This document shows positions 25,594-40,600 of a stretch of DNA of 64,000 nucleotides, in pieces. The notes under the pieces were generated by a model. That model did no database searches. It was not told where the DNA came from and worked only from the letters and a program-made list of their open reading frames with translations. The stretch is taken from contig CM060107.1 of NCBI GenBank assembly GCA_030522415.1, forward strand, positions 53,579,218 through 53,643,217. The letters are read 5' to 3'. This DNA is from Channallabes apus (lineage: Eukaryota; Chordata; Actinopteri; Siluriformes; Clariidae). Both the position numbers and the translations under genes were made by a program. Each line of letters starts with the position of its first letter. Position 1 is the stretch's first letter.

Positions 25594-25804
25594 CTTTATT
25601 TTTTTTATTCCATGTATGAACATCCAATGCGAAGGAAACCCAAATTTTATATAAACAATAATTAATAATAAAACACAAAGCACAAAGAAAAAAGTTTTGT
25701 TTCTTCCCACCAGACATAAATTTGCTGTTTTTCTTTTTGTAAATAATTTACAGTAAATAGTGTTGTGCATGTGGATACACTGAATATTCAATTGTGTAAT
25801 TTAC

Positions 25805-25849
<45 letters not shown>

Positions 25850-26662
25850 GTAGAATTGTAATATTATTATGTTTTAGAGAAGTTTTTAGCTATTTCTCTT
25901 ATAGCTACAGTATTATCAGTCATCCTAATGATAATACAATAATTTACTAGTTTCATGTAACAAATTAACAAATTGAATTCAATTTTAAATACAGTGTAAA
26001 TAAAATATGTAAATGAGGTGAGTTTAATTTGTATTTTTGCCTAATTTATTTATTACTCTATATCTGTAAAAAATAAACCTTCAGCTTAATAAATTTGTTT
26101 TAATCAACTTTTATGAATTTTTTTTTTTAACATTTATTATTCACATATCGCATTAAAAAGCAACAATACATTTAATAATATTAATTTTGCGATGATTTTT
26201 GTGTCTATTTTGATGTCTGATCTAGAAATTAAAATGTAACAATAAAATATATAAAAACAGGCATTTCATTCTGTAATTATAAAAAAATTAAGATCTGTAT
26301 AATAATAAAAATAATAATAATAATAATCGTTATAAGGCTGCTAATAATAAGCAAACTTTTTGCTATTTCTTTTTACTTTTTTTTACGACTTTATTCACTC
26401 TGCTTTATAAAATGTTTTTCTCAATTATTTGTCAAATTGTTTTATAGATCTTCCTGCTGGCGGCGCGGTGGTGTAGTGGTTAGCACTGTCGCCTTGCACC
26501 TCCAGGGTTTGATTCCCCGGCCAGGCTCGATTCCCATCTCTGTGTGCATGGAGTTTGCATGTTCTCCCCGTGCTTGGTGGGTTTCCTCCGGGTACTCCGG
26601 TTTCCTCCCACAGTCCAAAGACATGCAGATTAGGCTAATTGGCGTTCCCAAAATTGACCATA

Positions 26663-26711
<49 letters not shown>

Positions 26712-28148
26712 CTGCGATGTATTGGCACGCTGTCCAGGGTGTACCCTGCCTCATGCCCCGAGTCTCCTGGGATAGGCTCCAGGCCCCCCGCGACCCTAAA
26801 TACAGGATAAAGCGGTATAGAAGATGAATGAATGAATGATCTTCCTGCTTGTTACCCTTGGTGTAGTGAAGTTCATGCGTGTGTCCTATAGAGGGCAGTA
26901 CAGGATTAACACTGGGATACTGCTCTGGGCCACATAGTGCGGAATTCACCAAAAACTGATATGTGAAGCTTTTCGACCTTGTTTCAAACAGACAAAGCGC
27001 AAGAAATGTAACAATACCTACGGAATTAATGAGGAATTAATTTTTTATATTAAAAAAATTAAGAAAAAAACATTTTTATACATAATATAAAAAATTGATA
27101 AGAAGACAAATAGGTATATGAATTTTGTAATGCTCAATAAACTATGACACTATCATACTTCACCACTCAGTAAAAATTTTTAACGCAACAAATCCCAAAA
27201 TATCCAAAGTAGAAACACTTCCATATCCTCCTGATATGCCGAATACCAGCTGATTTGCTAACGTTAGCTAACTTGACTAGTTTGCGTAGTTTGAATTATC
27301 CTGTTAAGCACAGCTGAGCACGATTCTTTCCCAGGACAAAGTTTGTAAAATATGTCAGAAGTACTAATACGCAGCACTGAGCGGCACAAAATTAAAACAA
27401 TTAAGAATCGAAATCAAATTATGGACCTGTGCAGGTCTTTAAACAAAAAAGAAAACAAAAAAAAGCTTATTACAGGTAATATACACACAGTCGGGAGTTG
27501 AGGTAGAGTTTGCCTATAATCTCAAGTATCTGTTTATTATTTTTGTTATAATTTTGAAGCGATAAAAAAAATTAATAAATAAATAAATAAAACATCCTCC
27601 TTATGAGATCATTATTTGCTGTCAGTCTGGATAAATACAGTTAAATCCAAAACAGTCAATTCAATTGTGCGATATCGCAGTTTAAATCAATCGCACTGTG
27701 ATTTTTATTTATGTATTTATTGATTTGTTTATTTTACTGTGGCGTGTCTACGCAGTAGCTGCTAACAAGAACAGGACTCCTACAGCAGGCGGGGAAATGT
27801 TGCGCTACACATCGTAATCACCACCTTGAAAGCGGTACACACCGAGTCACCAAGCCGACTCACCAAGCCGAGTCGAAGCCGGGGGGTTATAGTCTCTACA
27901 TCTCATTTGCATATCAGACGTGATTGGCTAAATCAGTTCAGTGACATCACAAACTGAGCTCCGCCTCCCAGAAAAAGCTCTGCTAGGCAGAAGCACTGAG
28001 AAAGTCACGCTAAAGCCATGTGTGACCATATTTAACCCAACACATGCACATTCATGTAATCCTGATACGATCTGAGAGAAAATCTAATACATTTTTTTTA
28101 AGATTATGGTTTCAATATTCATCTCGTATTAATGATCTGCACATACCA

Positions 28149-28180
<32 letters not shown>

Positions 28181-28207
28181 GTACACAACACTGCTGCATT
28201 ATGCTTG

Positions 28208-28263
<56 letters not shown>

Positions 28264-28351
28264 ACAATGCATGAGTGAGAGAAAACATGATGAACCATCA
28301 ACACCCACTGTGTGTCTATTTCTGGTCAAGTCCAGTCTGACAGGATGCAGA

Positions 28352-28417
<66 letters not shown>

Positions 28418-28860
28418 TAACAGATGCCGTACAGAGCGCCAGGCTTCTGATTCACAGCTTTATCACATCATCAAACTGAATCACCTCGCGAATGCTGCAG
28501 TGCCGCTGAAACGCAGTTTAGTCTCGTACGATTCGGAATTATCCGGAAATCTTCAACAGTTCAATTAAAACACAACCTGAATTGGACCACTGTACAACAT
28601 GTGCACACACACACACACACACACACACACTGTTTCGATCTGACAAACCCTTATTCAACTGTTAATTGCTCCACACTATCTCCATGGCAACCATTATGAG
28701 CTTTCGACTAAATCGATAACATCAGCACCGGCAAACAATACACGCGCATAAGGACACTCATTTCATTTTGGCTTTTTATGAAACCCTCCATTATTTCAAA
28801 ATAAAATAATACGTATGCAAATAATACTGGACATTTAAAATTGGGCTATAATATAAAGTT

Positions 28861-28893
<33 letters not shown>

Positions 28894-29354
28894 GAGTACT
28901 TATGGTTATATGAGTATGCAAGAAAAATAGTTCTGTGTCTGATCTGACTGTTTCAGTGTTGGGAAAAGTGACAAATCTATCAAATAAAATACATTTTTTA
29001 AAACGCCATGTAGGAATTTTAACTTAAATTAAATTTAATTAAATTTATGATTTTATAAATGATGAATGACTTTATATGATCACTTAAAATATTGAGGAAT
29101 ATATATATATATGTGTGTAGTGAGGCATGGTGACTACATATCCCATGATGCTGCGCAGACTCACCGGTCTCCCTTTGGTTTGCGTTTCGGGGGCGGGGCC
29201 TTGCCTTTGGGGCGTCGCTCACTGCCGGAGCAGGGTCCGCCCCCGGGCCCCGTTACCCTGAGCGACTCCAGCCCTTTACTGGACCTTTTAAAGGTGAACT
29301 CGACCTGCTCGCCTTCCCTCAGGCTCCGAAATCCATCCATCACCAGTTTGCTCT

Positions 29355-29389
<35 letters not shown>

Positions 29390-31093
29390 CTATTACACTA
29401 TAAAGTTATTGTATAACTGGCTGCAGAGACACAGTTTAAGTCTAGAGTTCTATATACACAGGATTCATTATCTCCATTCTGATGCGGCTTGAACACAAGT
29501 TTATTAAGTAAAAATGCGCGGTTGCTCGGTTACCAGATCTGTAGACATTATTTATTAACTATATCTAAAATCTTAATAGAATACGCAAGAGTGTAGTACT
29601 GTACGTCTCTCACCACACTGAATAGGATTTCATGTTTAAAAAATTATCAAAGTGTGCAATGAAATCAGCTGAAACATCACTCCCTTCTCAGACAAGACAG
29701 TTACTGATAGAAGAAATCAAAAAAACGCTTGTTGCATAGAGGCGTTTATTCTTAAACGGAATGTTTATTTTCTAAAAAGTGTTTTATTCCTATTATACCC
29801 CCACAATATACCACACTGTTACTTCAGGAAAGGCAGGTTGTACTTCTTATCTGCACAAATTAATTTCTGGTCTCATTTCTGTTGTATCTCTCGAAGATAT
29901 TATATATATCATCTAATAAACTCTTAAAGCTGCGTAACTTTTCTTGCTGATTGTTTAAATTTCCCACAAAGCGATCGTCTTTTTTTTTTTCTGCGACCTT
30001 CTCCTTAACTGTCCATTAGGTGGCGGTGTTGCACCAACTTCCCATGTACTCAAAAGAAGAAGACGTAATACTTTAGCAAAACTTGAGTATATTTCAGACG
30101 GTGTGTATTTTGCGAGACGGCTGTGTAATTGAACAAATGTAAACTTATTCTGAATTACAAGTTCAACTAAACAAGGATTAAACGGCATAATCGGTTGAAA
30201 TTCAATTGCACAGCTCTATTATCAAACGAATTCAGGTGTACCGGTGAATGAGGCGTTTCTATAGAAACGCTGATTTACTCAAATAAACCAGAGCTGCTGT
30301 TATAGAAAATGAATCATTAATTATAAATCTTAATTCTGTTCCAACTACTAATAAACACACACACACACACACACACACTCTCAGGCAGCAGGAGAAGAAT
30401 AAAATGGGAAGAATTAAATCTGTATCACTGTTAACGTCAGGTTGCCATGACAACACTTTGCACACTATATTAAGCTTAAAGCTAAACTATTTTAAAATCG
30501 ATACGTTAAAAGGCAGAGTTAACTCCTGGGGAGATCTTTATTCATAAATGTATTTCTCTCACGTCTTACTGAGCTCCACTGAATAGAGAAGCGAGGGAAT
30601 AAGAATGAAGCGATACGCTCACGTCAACTCCATCATGCTAACGCACGTCAGCGGGATTGTTATGCTAAAGTAGCTGAAATAGAGCTACGCTGGTGACCGT
30701 CACTCGTGTGGCATCAACTAACAACTAACACACACCGTAATTACACAACATTATTACACAACATTATTACACAATTCCAGCCACATAAAAGTTCTTTTTT
30801 ATTAACAAGGGGCAGCGAGGGTTAAAGGTCGCAGGGGTGGGGTGTGTACACTGTGTGGCTCCACTTTAAACACAGGACGATGGGGAAAATGAAGACGACA
30901 GAGCACGAGATGGGAAGAGAGACTCGCAATTCCAGTTTCGCACCGACACTCGAACCCTGCTCCAGGAGATTACATCCTTCCTGCTGCCCTTTGACCCCTT
31001 CCCTTCCCCCGTTCTCTCTTCTCGGGTGCTTTCTCTGTTTCGAAACACACACACACACACACACACACTGTTTCGTTGGTTCCAAATGAGCTC

Positions 31094-31154
<61 letters not shown>

Positions 31155-31258
31155 AAACGCACACTCACACACATACATACCATTTGATCTCCTGGCACAC
31201 TCTATATCAATCAGAACACACCGGCAGTAGCAGCCGGATATGAACTCTGTACTGGGTT

Positions 31259-31319
<61 letters not shown>

Positions 31320-31422
31320 TTTCTATTGGCTTGAAATTCATGGCCAAAAGCTTTAAAGCAGAAGTGTCATTTCCTCAGTCGTCTTTGTGATCTCAGAGTC
31401 AAGAAAACTCTCCACACAATAC

Positions 31423-31484
<62 letters not shown>

Positions 31485-34400
31485 TCACATATAATAATAA
31501 AATCATTCTGAAATGTATTAGCTAACACCATTTAGTGAATCTGGTCTGCAAACTAGCTTTCTCAGCTTAAACGAATATGGCTAATGTACATCATTAGCAT
31601 TTCACAGGCTAGTTGGGTTCAGTAGTCAACCATGTTACAATTATTATCCTTGTCTAATGAATATTTAATATAGTGCATGGCGTTTATATTATTACGAGAA
31701 AGCTGTTTGAGCTGTAGTGTCTTATTGTTACATCATACGTCCTTGAAGTTCGACTGAAGCTAGCGTCTTTGTTTCACCTCTGAGGTAACCATTCCATATA
31801 GCAGAACAGCTATCCGCCAGTTTCCACCTTCCTGTGTTCCCGATTCTAAACAGACTGTTTATCGCTTGTTCACCTCAATGAATTAATCCGACAAATAAAA
31901 ATATACAATTTACAGTTCCTGAAAATTAAGGAAACAAAATAAAAATAAAAATAAACAATATCAATCAAAACAATTTCAAAACTAACAGGTCAACTAATTC
32001 TGTAAACTATTATTAAGGTAAATATTTCAGGGAGAAACAGCATTGTTTAGTAAGCTGTTAGTCCGACAGCTTATGATTTTTTTTTTTTTAATGTGCAAAA
32101 AAAAATTTTTTTTAATTGTGTTAAAACAATCTAACAATCTCTAAACGAGTCTCTGGAATGTTCCATCAAGCACTTTATTTTTCTGTCTAGAAACTTTATT
32201 AACCAAATGTAAGTAAAACAAAGAGAATTATATTATTTTGCTAATAACCCTTTATAGGTGCAGTCATTGAAATAAAATTAAATAAATTCCAGTCTTTTCT
32301 TTTTATTTTACTTTGTTTTTCTTCACTGTCATTTTCATGTTGCAAACCAAGGTCAGTGAAGTTAAGGTCAGTGAAGTTAAGGTCAGTGAAGTTAAGGTCA
32401 GTGAAGATACATCATCCTTCACCTGTCTAGAGCAATACTACAGTATATGTGTATCATGGTTGAAGGCACTCATTAGGAAGGCATTGATTTAAACATAAAA
32501 TGTGCAAAAATACATATCGTAGGTACAAATAGTTGAACTTCAAAGTGATTAACCCTGATTAAGGGTTAAGGCTTCTTTCAACTACACAAACTCAGGCAGC
32601 AGTAAAAACCTTTCTATTGATGAGACGCCATGTTTGTGCTGCTACAGACTGCAATCACGTTTCGAAGCAAATTTTTTAATAGTATAGATTTCATAGTATA
32701 TATTCTTTTTAACTTAATAGTATAGTAACATTTTAGGAATTAGTTACAATTATTACTGTAGTTATTAGTTGCTCTCGTGGATTTTGGAAATGATTAGTAA
32801 ATTACCCTAAACACATTCCAATGGATAATTCCTGCTGTTTAATAGTCTTGTAATTGTCTTTACAATATAGCATGTCAAACTTATTGTAAATTTAAGTTTA
32901 AAACTGATAATCATAACTTTAAAAAAAAAAAAGTTAAAATAAACTAAGTAAAATCCGATTTAATGTACATATATACTCATTAAAATGTATTTTAAAATTA
33001 TTCTCTAATTACAAACAGAAACATAGGACTGGTGTAAGTTCAAAATTTGCTACTTCCTTTATTACAACATTGTGAGGGTTTCTGGCGTTTGTATGTTAAG
33101 ATGTAATTTAACTTTCTGTAATTTACTTGAGTTCGTTCATTAAAGGAAAATATTCCATTAACAAATTATACAATTTGCACTTTTTATACTTTTACTTAAG
33201 TGTAAGGTTACAATTTGTCACTTTGATTTCAAAGCATCAGGAAACAAACTGCAATAATTTTTGCCACTATTTACATCCATTATTATTGTCAAAATTTTTA
33301 TTTAATTTTATTTTAAATGCATTTGTGTTTTATTTGATTTTATTAAATAAGCTGTAATTTGTTAATAGTTAAAACAAACATATAATGAAAAGGGTTATTA
33401 AACATGCACCGCTTCCTTTTTAGTATGCAGCTATAAATAATGATTATGTTAAACATAGTGCATTTCATTTGTATAATTTTAACATAATTTCGTGCTTGTG
33501 ATACAAAACAAAATGTTGAAAAATACTACATCTGCTCAAACTGTAAAAGTTTAGGAATAGTTATACTTTTAGAAACAATTAAATTAAATATTAAATAATT
33601 CTTAGCAAATAATTAAGTAATTAGTAATTAAGTCTTTGTAAGGCATTTCTATAACATGTAGTGTATACCAAGGTATACAATTTTTATAGAAAATATTGTA
33701 ATATAACTTACTTAACTTGTCCTTTCTCTTAGTGAGTTATTAAGAAATTGTTTTATTATAAATTACTTATATTAAATATTTAATTTTTAAATTTTAATTA
33801 TTAGGGAACATCTTATTCTGGTACACTGTTTAATTTTTAATATAAAATATCACATAAAAAAACAACATTTTCAGTGTTTATTACCCACATTAATGTGATC
33901 GTTCTGATTGAATAAACTTGGTGCAAATTGTGTTAAAATATTCAGTTTAATTATAATATATATCTAAAAAATATTGTTGAAATGCTTAACCTTTATAAAT
34001 AGAAGCATTTTCAAAGCACCTTCATCCTTATTAAACACAGGTTTCCAATTTAAAACACTTCCAGGCTACAGGATTTCACATTTAACAGAAAACCATTAGT
34101 CTTCTCATCCCGACGTCTGTTTAATCATTCTGCCTTTATTTCCTTATATGGGCATCAGGAATTTTTTAAAGGAAGGCGGGACCTGGTCATGTGACCCGGG
34201 CAGTGTTTTCTTCTCCCTCTTTTCATCCTCTGGTTTTGAACTTAAGCAGTGGGGGGAAAGAGAACGACCTGGACGAGACGGAGACGCCGAGACACCGAGA
34301 CAAACGAAGGAGAGAGATGACCGTTAAAAAATAAAAGTTTATGAAGGGTCTATTGAAGTTAAAGTGAAAGAATGCAACATGTCCAGGAAGTGAAGGAGAA

Positions 34401-34993
34401 TGAAAGAGAAGAGGAAGTGAGTGACAAAAGAAGGACTGAAAGAGTTTTGGAGAGTGAAAGAGAAAAAATATAACAAGTCATTGAACAGTAGATGAAAATG
34501 AATTTTAAAAGAAGAAAAAAAACGTAAGAAAATGAGATTTAAAAATAAAGATAACCCAAAAAATTTCCTGGTTTTTTTTTTTAAATCATTATTAAATAGA
34601 TGTATTTCTACATTCAAACATCAGAGGTTGGTTTCAAGCTTACGAGTCTGATATTCTGATATTTAAATGAAGCTTTAATTCATTCTAAATCGTTCAGATT
34701 GTAAGATTTCAATTATATAAAAGATAAATGAGTAAATTCAGGGACCCGGTGCTACATAGTGGCTCATGTTAATAAAGAGTTCTACCTGAACACTGAGAGA
34801 TAGAACTGGAAAAAAGGAGAATGAATGAAAGGAAGAGGATGTTCTGTTCATTCATTTAACACACTCGTCCTTTTTCTTCAACTTCTACTTCCTGAATGAT
34901 CTTTTGATTCTTTTTATTACTGTATGTGTCCTGAATAAATGTATTATTCACGAAGTCCTTAAAGCTCATTGTAGTCATTATTAGTTTTGCTGT

Positions 34994-35061
<68 letters not shown>

Positions 35062-35396
35062 ATATACAGTGCTCAGGGTGGTGCAGTATTGAATGGCATA
35101 TCCAATCATTTTAACCAACTTACTAACAATAATAATAATAATAATAATAATAATAATCCATCACATAGCACAGATACACACAATCACGTGTTTTTATGGT
35201 TGGTTTCTATGAGAAAAATGTAATAACATCATGCTCATTTCGAGAGTTCTACATTTTTGCGACGTCATTCTCATATTCCTGTAGTGGTAAAAACTGAACC
35301 CTTTATAAAAGTAATCTGAAAAAATATATATCCTATATCTGAAAACCCAAAAACACAGCCTCGCCGTTATCGCATTCCGGCAAGGTGTCCATATAA

Positions 35397-35428
<32 letters not shown>

Positions 35429-35698
35429 GTGTCTTTAAATGGCCATTGGCCTGCGCTGTGCTGCCGGCAGGGATCTGTGCATAAGGGGTTTTGGAATCGG
35501 CAACATTTTTACTGGATTATGAATCAAATCCTGTAACATCAAAAGACGAAGAAGAAGAAGAAGAAGAAGGAGGAGGAGGAGGAGGAGGAGGAGGAGGAGT
35601 GCAGATGATGACTGTGAATTCTGTTCAACTTCAATCCTTCAGCATTTACACACAGCATAGAGACGATGCTGCAGAGCAGGAGACTTCACACTGCTCTA

Positions 35699-35749
<51 letters not shown>

Positions 35750-36128
35750 GAGATAGCCGATACGAGGTTTCACTTGTTCTAATGTCTTTATTCTGCATGT
35801 GTGTGTGTGTGTGTGTGTGTGTGTAACACCGCTGATGAAGTGTAGTTCGCTCTGCACGATTCTCCTCAGGAGCGAGTGACTGTTCGAAAAAACCTTTAGC
35901 TGAATCCTTTGATTTATCGAGTTGTTTCTAACGTAGTAAGAATCTAAACTGCTTGATTTGTTGTTAAGGCAACAACCTGACATTGCACGAAAGATCTTGA
36001 TGTCATTCGTTCTCAAGGGAGGGAGAGAGAGAGGGAGAGAGAGAGAGAGGGAGACAGACAGAGGGAGGGAGAGAGAGAGGGAGAGAGAGAGGGAGAGAGA
36101 GAGAGAGAGGGAGAGAGAGAGAGAGAGG

Positions 36129-36162
<34 letters not shown>

Positions 36163-36174
36163 GGCAGAGAGAGG

Positions 36175-36207
<33 letters not shown>

Positions 36208-36411
36208 TCCTCAGGAGTTAGGGGTGTGTCTATGAAACTGACGAGAGGTTAATCTGACCAGGGGCCCGATTTAACCTTTACACACACACAGAAAAAGAGA
36301 GGACACACACACACAGTCCAAACATTTAGAACACACACACACATATACACACACACAGAGGAACATTGCAACAACAAAAGTCAAAAAAGTCATTCTATCC
36401 AGCAAGCTCAT

Positions 36412-36457
<46 letters not shown>

Positions 36458-36594
36458 TAAATCTATCCTGTATGTGTGTGTATTTCTACATGTGATTTCA
36501 AGTGGGGGGAGGGGAGGGGAGGACCCTTTTTTTGTCTTTAAAGAAATTCCTCTTTTAAAGAATGCCCGCGGAGAGTGAGAGCCCCAACCCCCAG

Positions 36595-36626
<32 letters not shown>

Positions 36627-36700
36627 CATTTAAACAGCCAACACACATGCATGTGCGTTCGAACTGCTTTTCTTTTCTCTTGTATTTTGCATGTAGAGGT

Positions 36701-36765
<65 letters not shown>

Positions 36766-36861
36766 GGCTTCGCAATCTTCACAGCAGTCAGAAAAGCGGT
36801 GCCAGGGGATGCTGTGCTGATGCAGCAGCAGCGTTTCAGTGGCGTGTGGGTGGGTCTGTGG

Positions 36862-36895
<34 letters not shown>

Positions 36896-37587
36896 GAAGT
36901 GATCAGTGAGCGCTTCATCAGATCTCTTGAAAGCCTGAACCGTCCCCGGTTTCTCAGAACAGTAGGAGGTTCTTAGCTTTCAATCAAAAAAGGGGGCCGG
37001 CTCAGAAACAGGAAGTAGCAGCGGGTGAAAGTTCATGTTTTGTTGTCTGTTTAAGGCCTTCGCATGGACGTTAAACTATATTCAACTATAAATAAAAAAA
37101 AAAGAAATGATACAAAGTGTTACTGCTCGATTAAGAACAAATAAAAGCAAAGTAAAACGCTTCATCACAGTCTCTGATTGATTGCATATAACGGGACATC
37201 GTAAAGTCTCGACTTCTTACATGTTATCAATTAGTCAATTACTATGATTATAATCTCTGTTCAAAGTGAAGCCCCTCCCACTTCCTGAGCAATCTACCAG
37301 CAACAAGTAATACAAACTGGAACCAGATAAAGTGAATGAAAAGCTGAGAAAGCAAACAACTTCAGATGAAAAACCTTCAATAAAACCTTGGCTGTTTTAT
37401 GAACAAATCTGTATTTAAATAGAGATTACGTGTAATCCGGGCTAAAGCCACAAATGTTACGCGTCAACATCACCAGATCTGCGGCAAGCGTGCGCAACCG
37501 GTATAATGTATTTACCCATTTTACCAATATTTGGAAAAAAGTTATTATTTGGAAATAGCTACAAAATTTGTACTCAATACTGTATTC

Positions 37588-37661
<74 letters not shown>

Positions 37662-40600
37662 GTTTCATAAAGTACGCAGTTTTTAAAAATGCAATAAATC
37701 AGCCAAAATCGAAGCAAAATTCAAAATTTTTATTTAATTTCATTCAACATATACTTCGATTTAATAATGAAAAATGATATCGAGCATATGTCCACCTCCA
37801 CTTTCTCTGCAGGCAGTCATCCGATCGTTGAAATTAACGATAACTCTTTCGCAGACGTCCCTGTCGATTTCGCCGATTACCCGTTGAATTTCCATCTTCA
37901 GTTCGGTAATCGTTTGAGGTTTGTTCACGTAAACTTGTGATTTCACATATCCCCATAAAAAGAAGTTGTTGTGGTCGGGGCATTGTCACGTCCAAAGATC
38001 GCGCGAAGTTTACGGACTGTCTCTGCGTAGCACTCCCCGTTTTTGTAATGAGTTTTCACAATAAGAATGCGTTGCTCGATACTGAACCGCTCCATGGCTA
38101 CAAAATGGAGAAACGACAAATGGTCTTCTAATCGGAGTGATAATAGATAACGAAAATGATAGGAACAGTGCTGACAATCTTCAAACAAAAAAATCCCGCG
38201 CAATTAAAAAACTGCGTACTTTATGAAACACCCTATAGTAAACAACAGGCTAATATTACACACAGAACTTAATGTCACTGCTGTTCGAAAGTCAAAAATT
38301 ATTTGAAATAAATTTTATGGGGTTTTTATTTGTTGTTCTTTTCCAAAATGCGCCCAGATTCCAGTTTTTACTTTCACTTCCTTGATTACTAAAATACTAG
38401 GAACTCACCAATGTCATTTGGATTAGCCTAAACTGAGCTTCGATCGAGGTGTATACATGATACAACTGAGGAATATAATAATGTAATTTAATATAAACAT
38501 AAAAAATTACGCCAGAATACAATTTTAGCAGATATTACAGACGACATGATGTTAGAAACTGATTATAAGCATATGGGCTGCTATTTAATTTTCTACCAAA
38601 ATATACGAATTTAAACATTTTAGAATGCATTGATCCTAATTTTATAGGGTTTTTTGTACACATTAAACATATTGTCAAAAACATTTGTTTTTCAAAGTTT
38701 TGCTGCAAAACTGTCAAGTGATTTCAAGTGAAAATATTTTGAATGTAGTCAATTCTATTTAAAACAAAACAAACAGTGTTATTAAACCTACATTTTCCAG
38801 ATATTTTAAGTGAAAATTATTTGTCTACTCCTTCAAAAAATTTATGCTCAAAACTAGCAAAATTATCAGCCAATGGAACACACAAATTTTTACTAAGTTT
38901 GTCTAGAAATACGCTTAATAATCCGGTATTTGTTTTTGCTGTAATTGTTTATTAACAAACTATACATAAATTTCACTACCTTCAAAATATTCTTCCTAGC
39001 TAAGATATCGCTTCTGCAGTAAATCATGGTTCATATCGCATGGAGATATGTCCTTAAAAATCATGATGCATTGATGTTTTATTTAGAGAAAAGTAATAAG
39101 TTTGATTATTAAATGATTATTAACCTTCATGTAAAAATATTATATAAAAAAATATGATTATATAATTTCAATAAAGCAAAATGAGGAAGTGTAAAAACAT
39201 GGAGAAGTATTTCCAACATAGTTTGCTCAAATTTCAAAGCTCTACAGTATGTTCTGTATTTCAACTCTGTAAATGCTCAAATATGCCTTAATGCTAACAT
39301 TTCTCATTTATCTCCAACAAACACACAGTGTGTATAATAACTGCTTCTCCATTCCCCTTCATTCTACCTGCACACACACACCTCCATTAAGACTGGAGGA
39401 AGCTGGTGTGCAATCTTTAGAGCTCTGGTTCCATCAGTATTATTTAATAATCATCAGTCATTAGATAGAAGAGGAAAACATATGCACCAGCAAGCATGCA
39501 TAATGAGAAAAATAATAACAACAACAATAATTATAATAATTGTGTAGATTTAATCCAAAATGAAATCTTAAAGTCTAGCGAGCTGGATGTAGCAAGTAAA
39601 ATTAAGCCCTTAGGTTATAAACTCGCTTTAATCGTATTTCCATAATAACTGGGCTCAGAATGCTGTATAAAGGCAATTTCAATTAAAGTTTAATCTTGTG
39701 CTTCATTTTAACATCTTTTAAACATATGGAAACCAATTTATATCTCTCAGTTAAGCATTTTCATTCCTGTCACATTTACGGATCTATTTTATTCACACAT
39801 TTCTCATAAAAATACTAATGACAAGTACTAAATTAGCTTCACAAATGGACAGACAAATGTACAATTTGACAAATGGACAGAATTTCCACAACTAACCTTA
39901 AGATTTCTCAACTTAATAATTGTTTCTTTACATTTCAAAGAAGATAAACATGTAGAAGATTATTGTAAAGAGCCTCTCAACTGATGCCATAGATATGTTT
40001 TATCAGGTCCTTACAGAAACACCAGCAAATTGAGACAAACATAAATAAATACCTTAAAACACATTACATAGATAGCACTTTATGAAACAGACACTACTCA
40101 TTCAGAGAAATTATTCGGAAATGCTTTAAAGATGTATTCAGCTTATATTTAACCTCAATTAAATAATTGCTCGTTAAATGGCAGAATAAGCTTAAAATAT
40201 GTATTTTGTTACAATTAGTTCTAAAATATAAAGATTCCACAAAAAAAAGTGTGTACAATTTTTTTTTTTATATTTTTAAATACAACTGTTTCAGAAACAT
40301 TTACAAAAGGTGTGCTTGGACAAATTAGAAATCATGTAATATTTGGGGGAAAAATATGGAAATTAAAAAAAAACAAGAACAACAGTAACAGAGATGTACA
40401 GGGGCACAAAGCATTTTAATATGATCATGCCCTTTTCATTGTCTATTATTAATATTTCAACTTGCTCGTGCACCTATTTACGTTCTTACCTGTATATACC
40501 ATCATCATGTCCTTTTGCATAGAAACTGCATTGTTTATTACTTTACACCATTTTACCGCATTAAATTGTAACCAGCACATTATTTTATATACTATATAAC

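Noticed and set aside
27499..27506. TGAGGTAG, a let-7 8-mer match on the minus strand
   Set aside because: It lies in lin28b intron 3, not in mature mRNA; about one such 8-mer is expected per strand by chance in 64 kb.
32349..32408. Short regular repeats resembling a CRISPR array
   Set aside because: The units are contiguous 15-mers without spacers, in a vertebrate intron.
36395..36918. Long open frames rich in CVCVCV or HTHTHT (here and at 5889-6196, 6129-6431, 26635-26952, 58626-58880 and elsewhere)
   Set aside because: They are translations of (CA)n/(TG)n microsatellites, which lack stop codons; no gene structure supports them.
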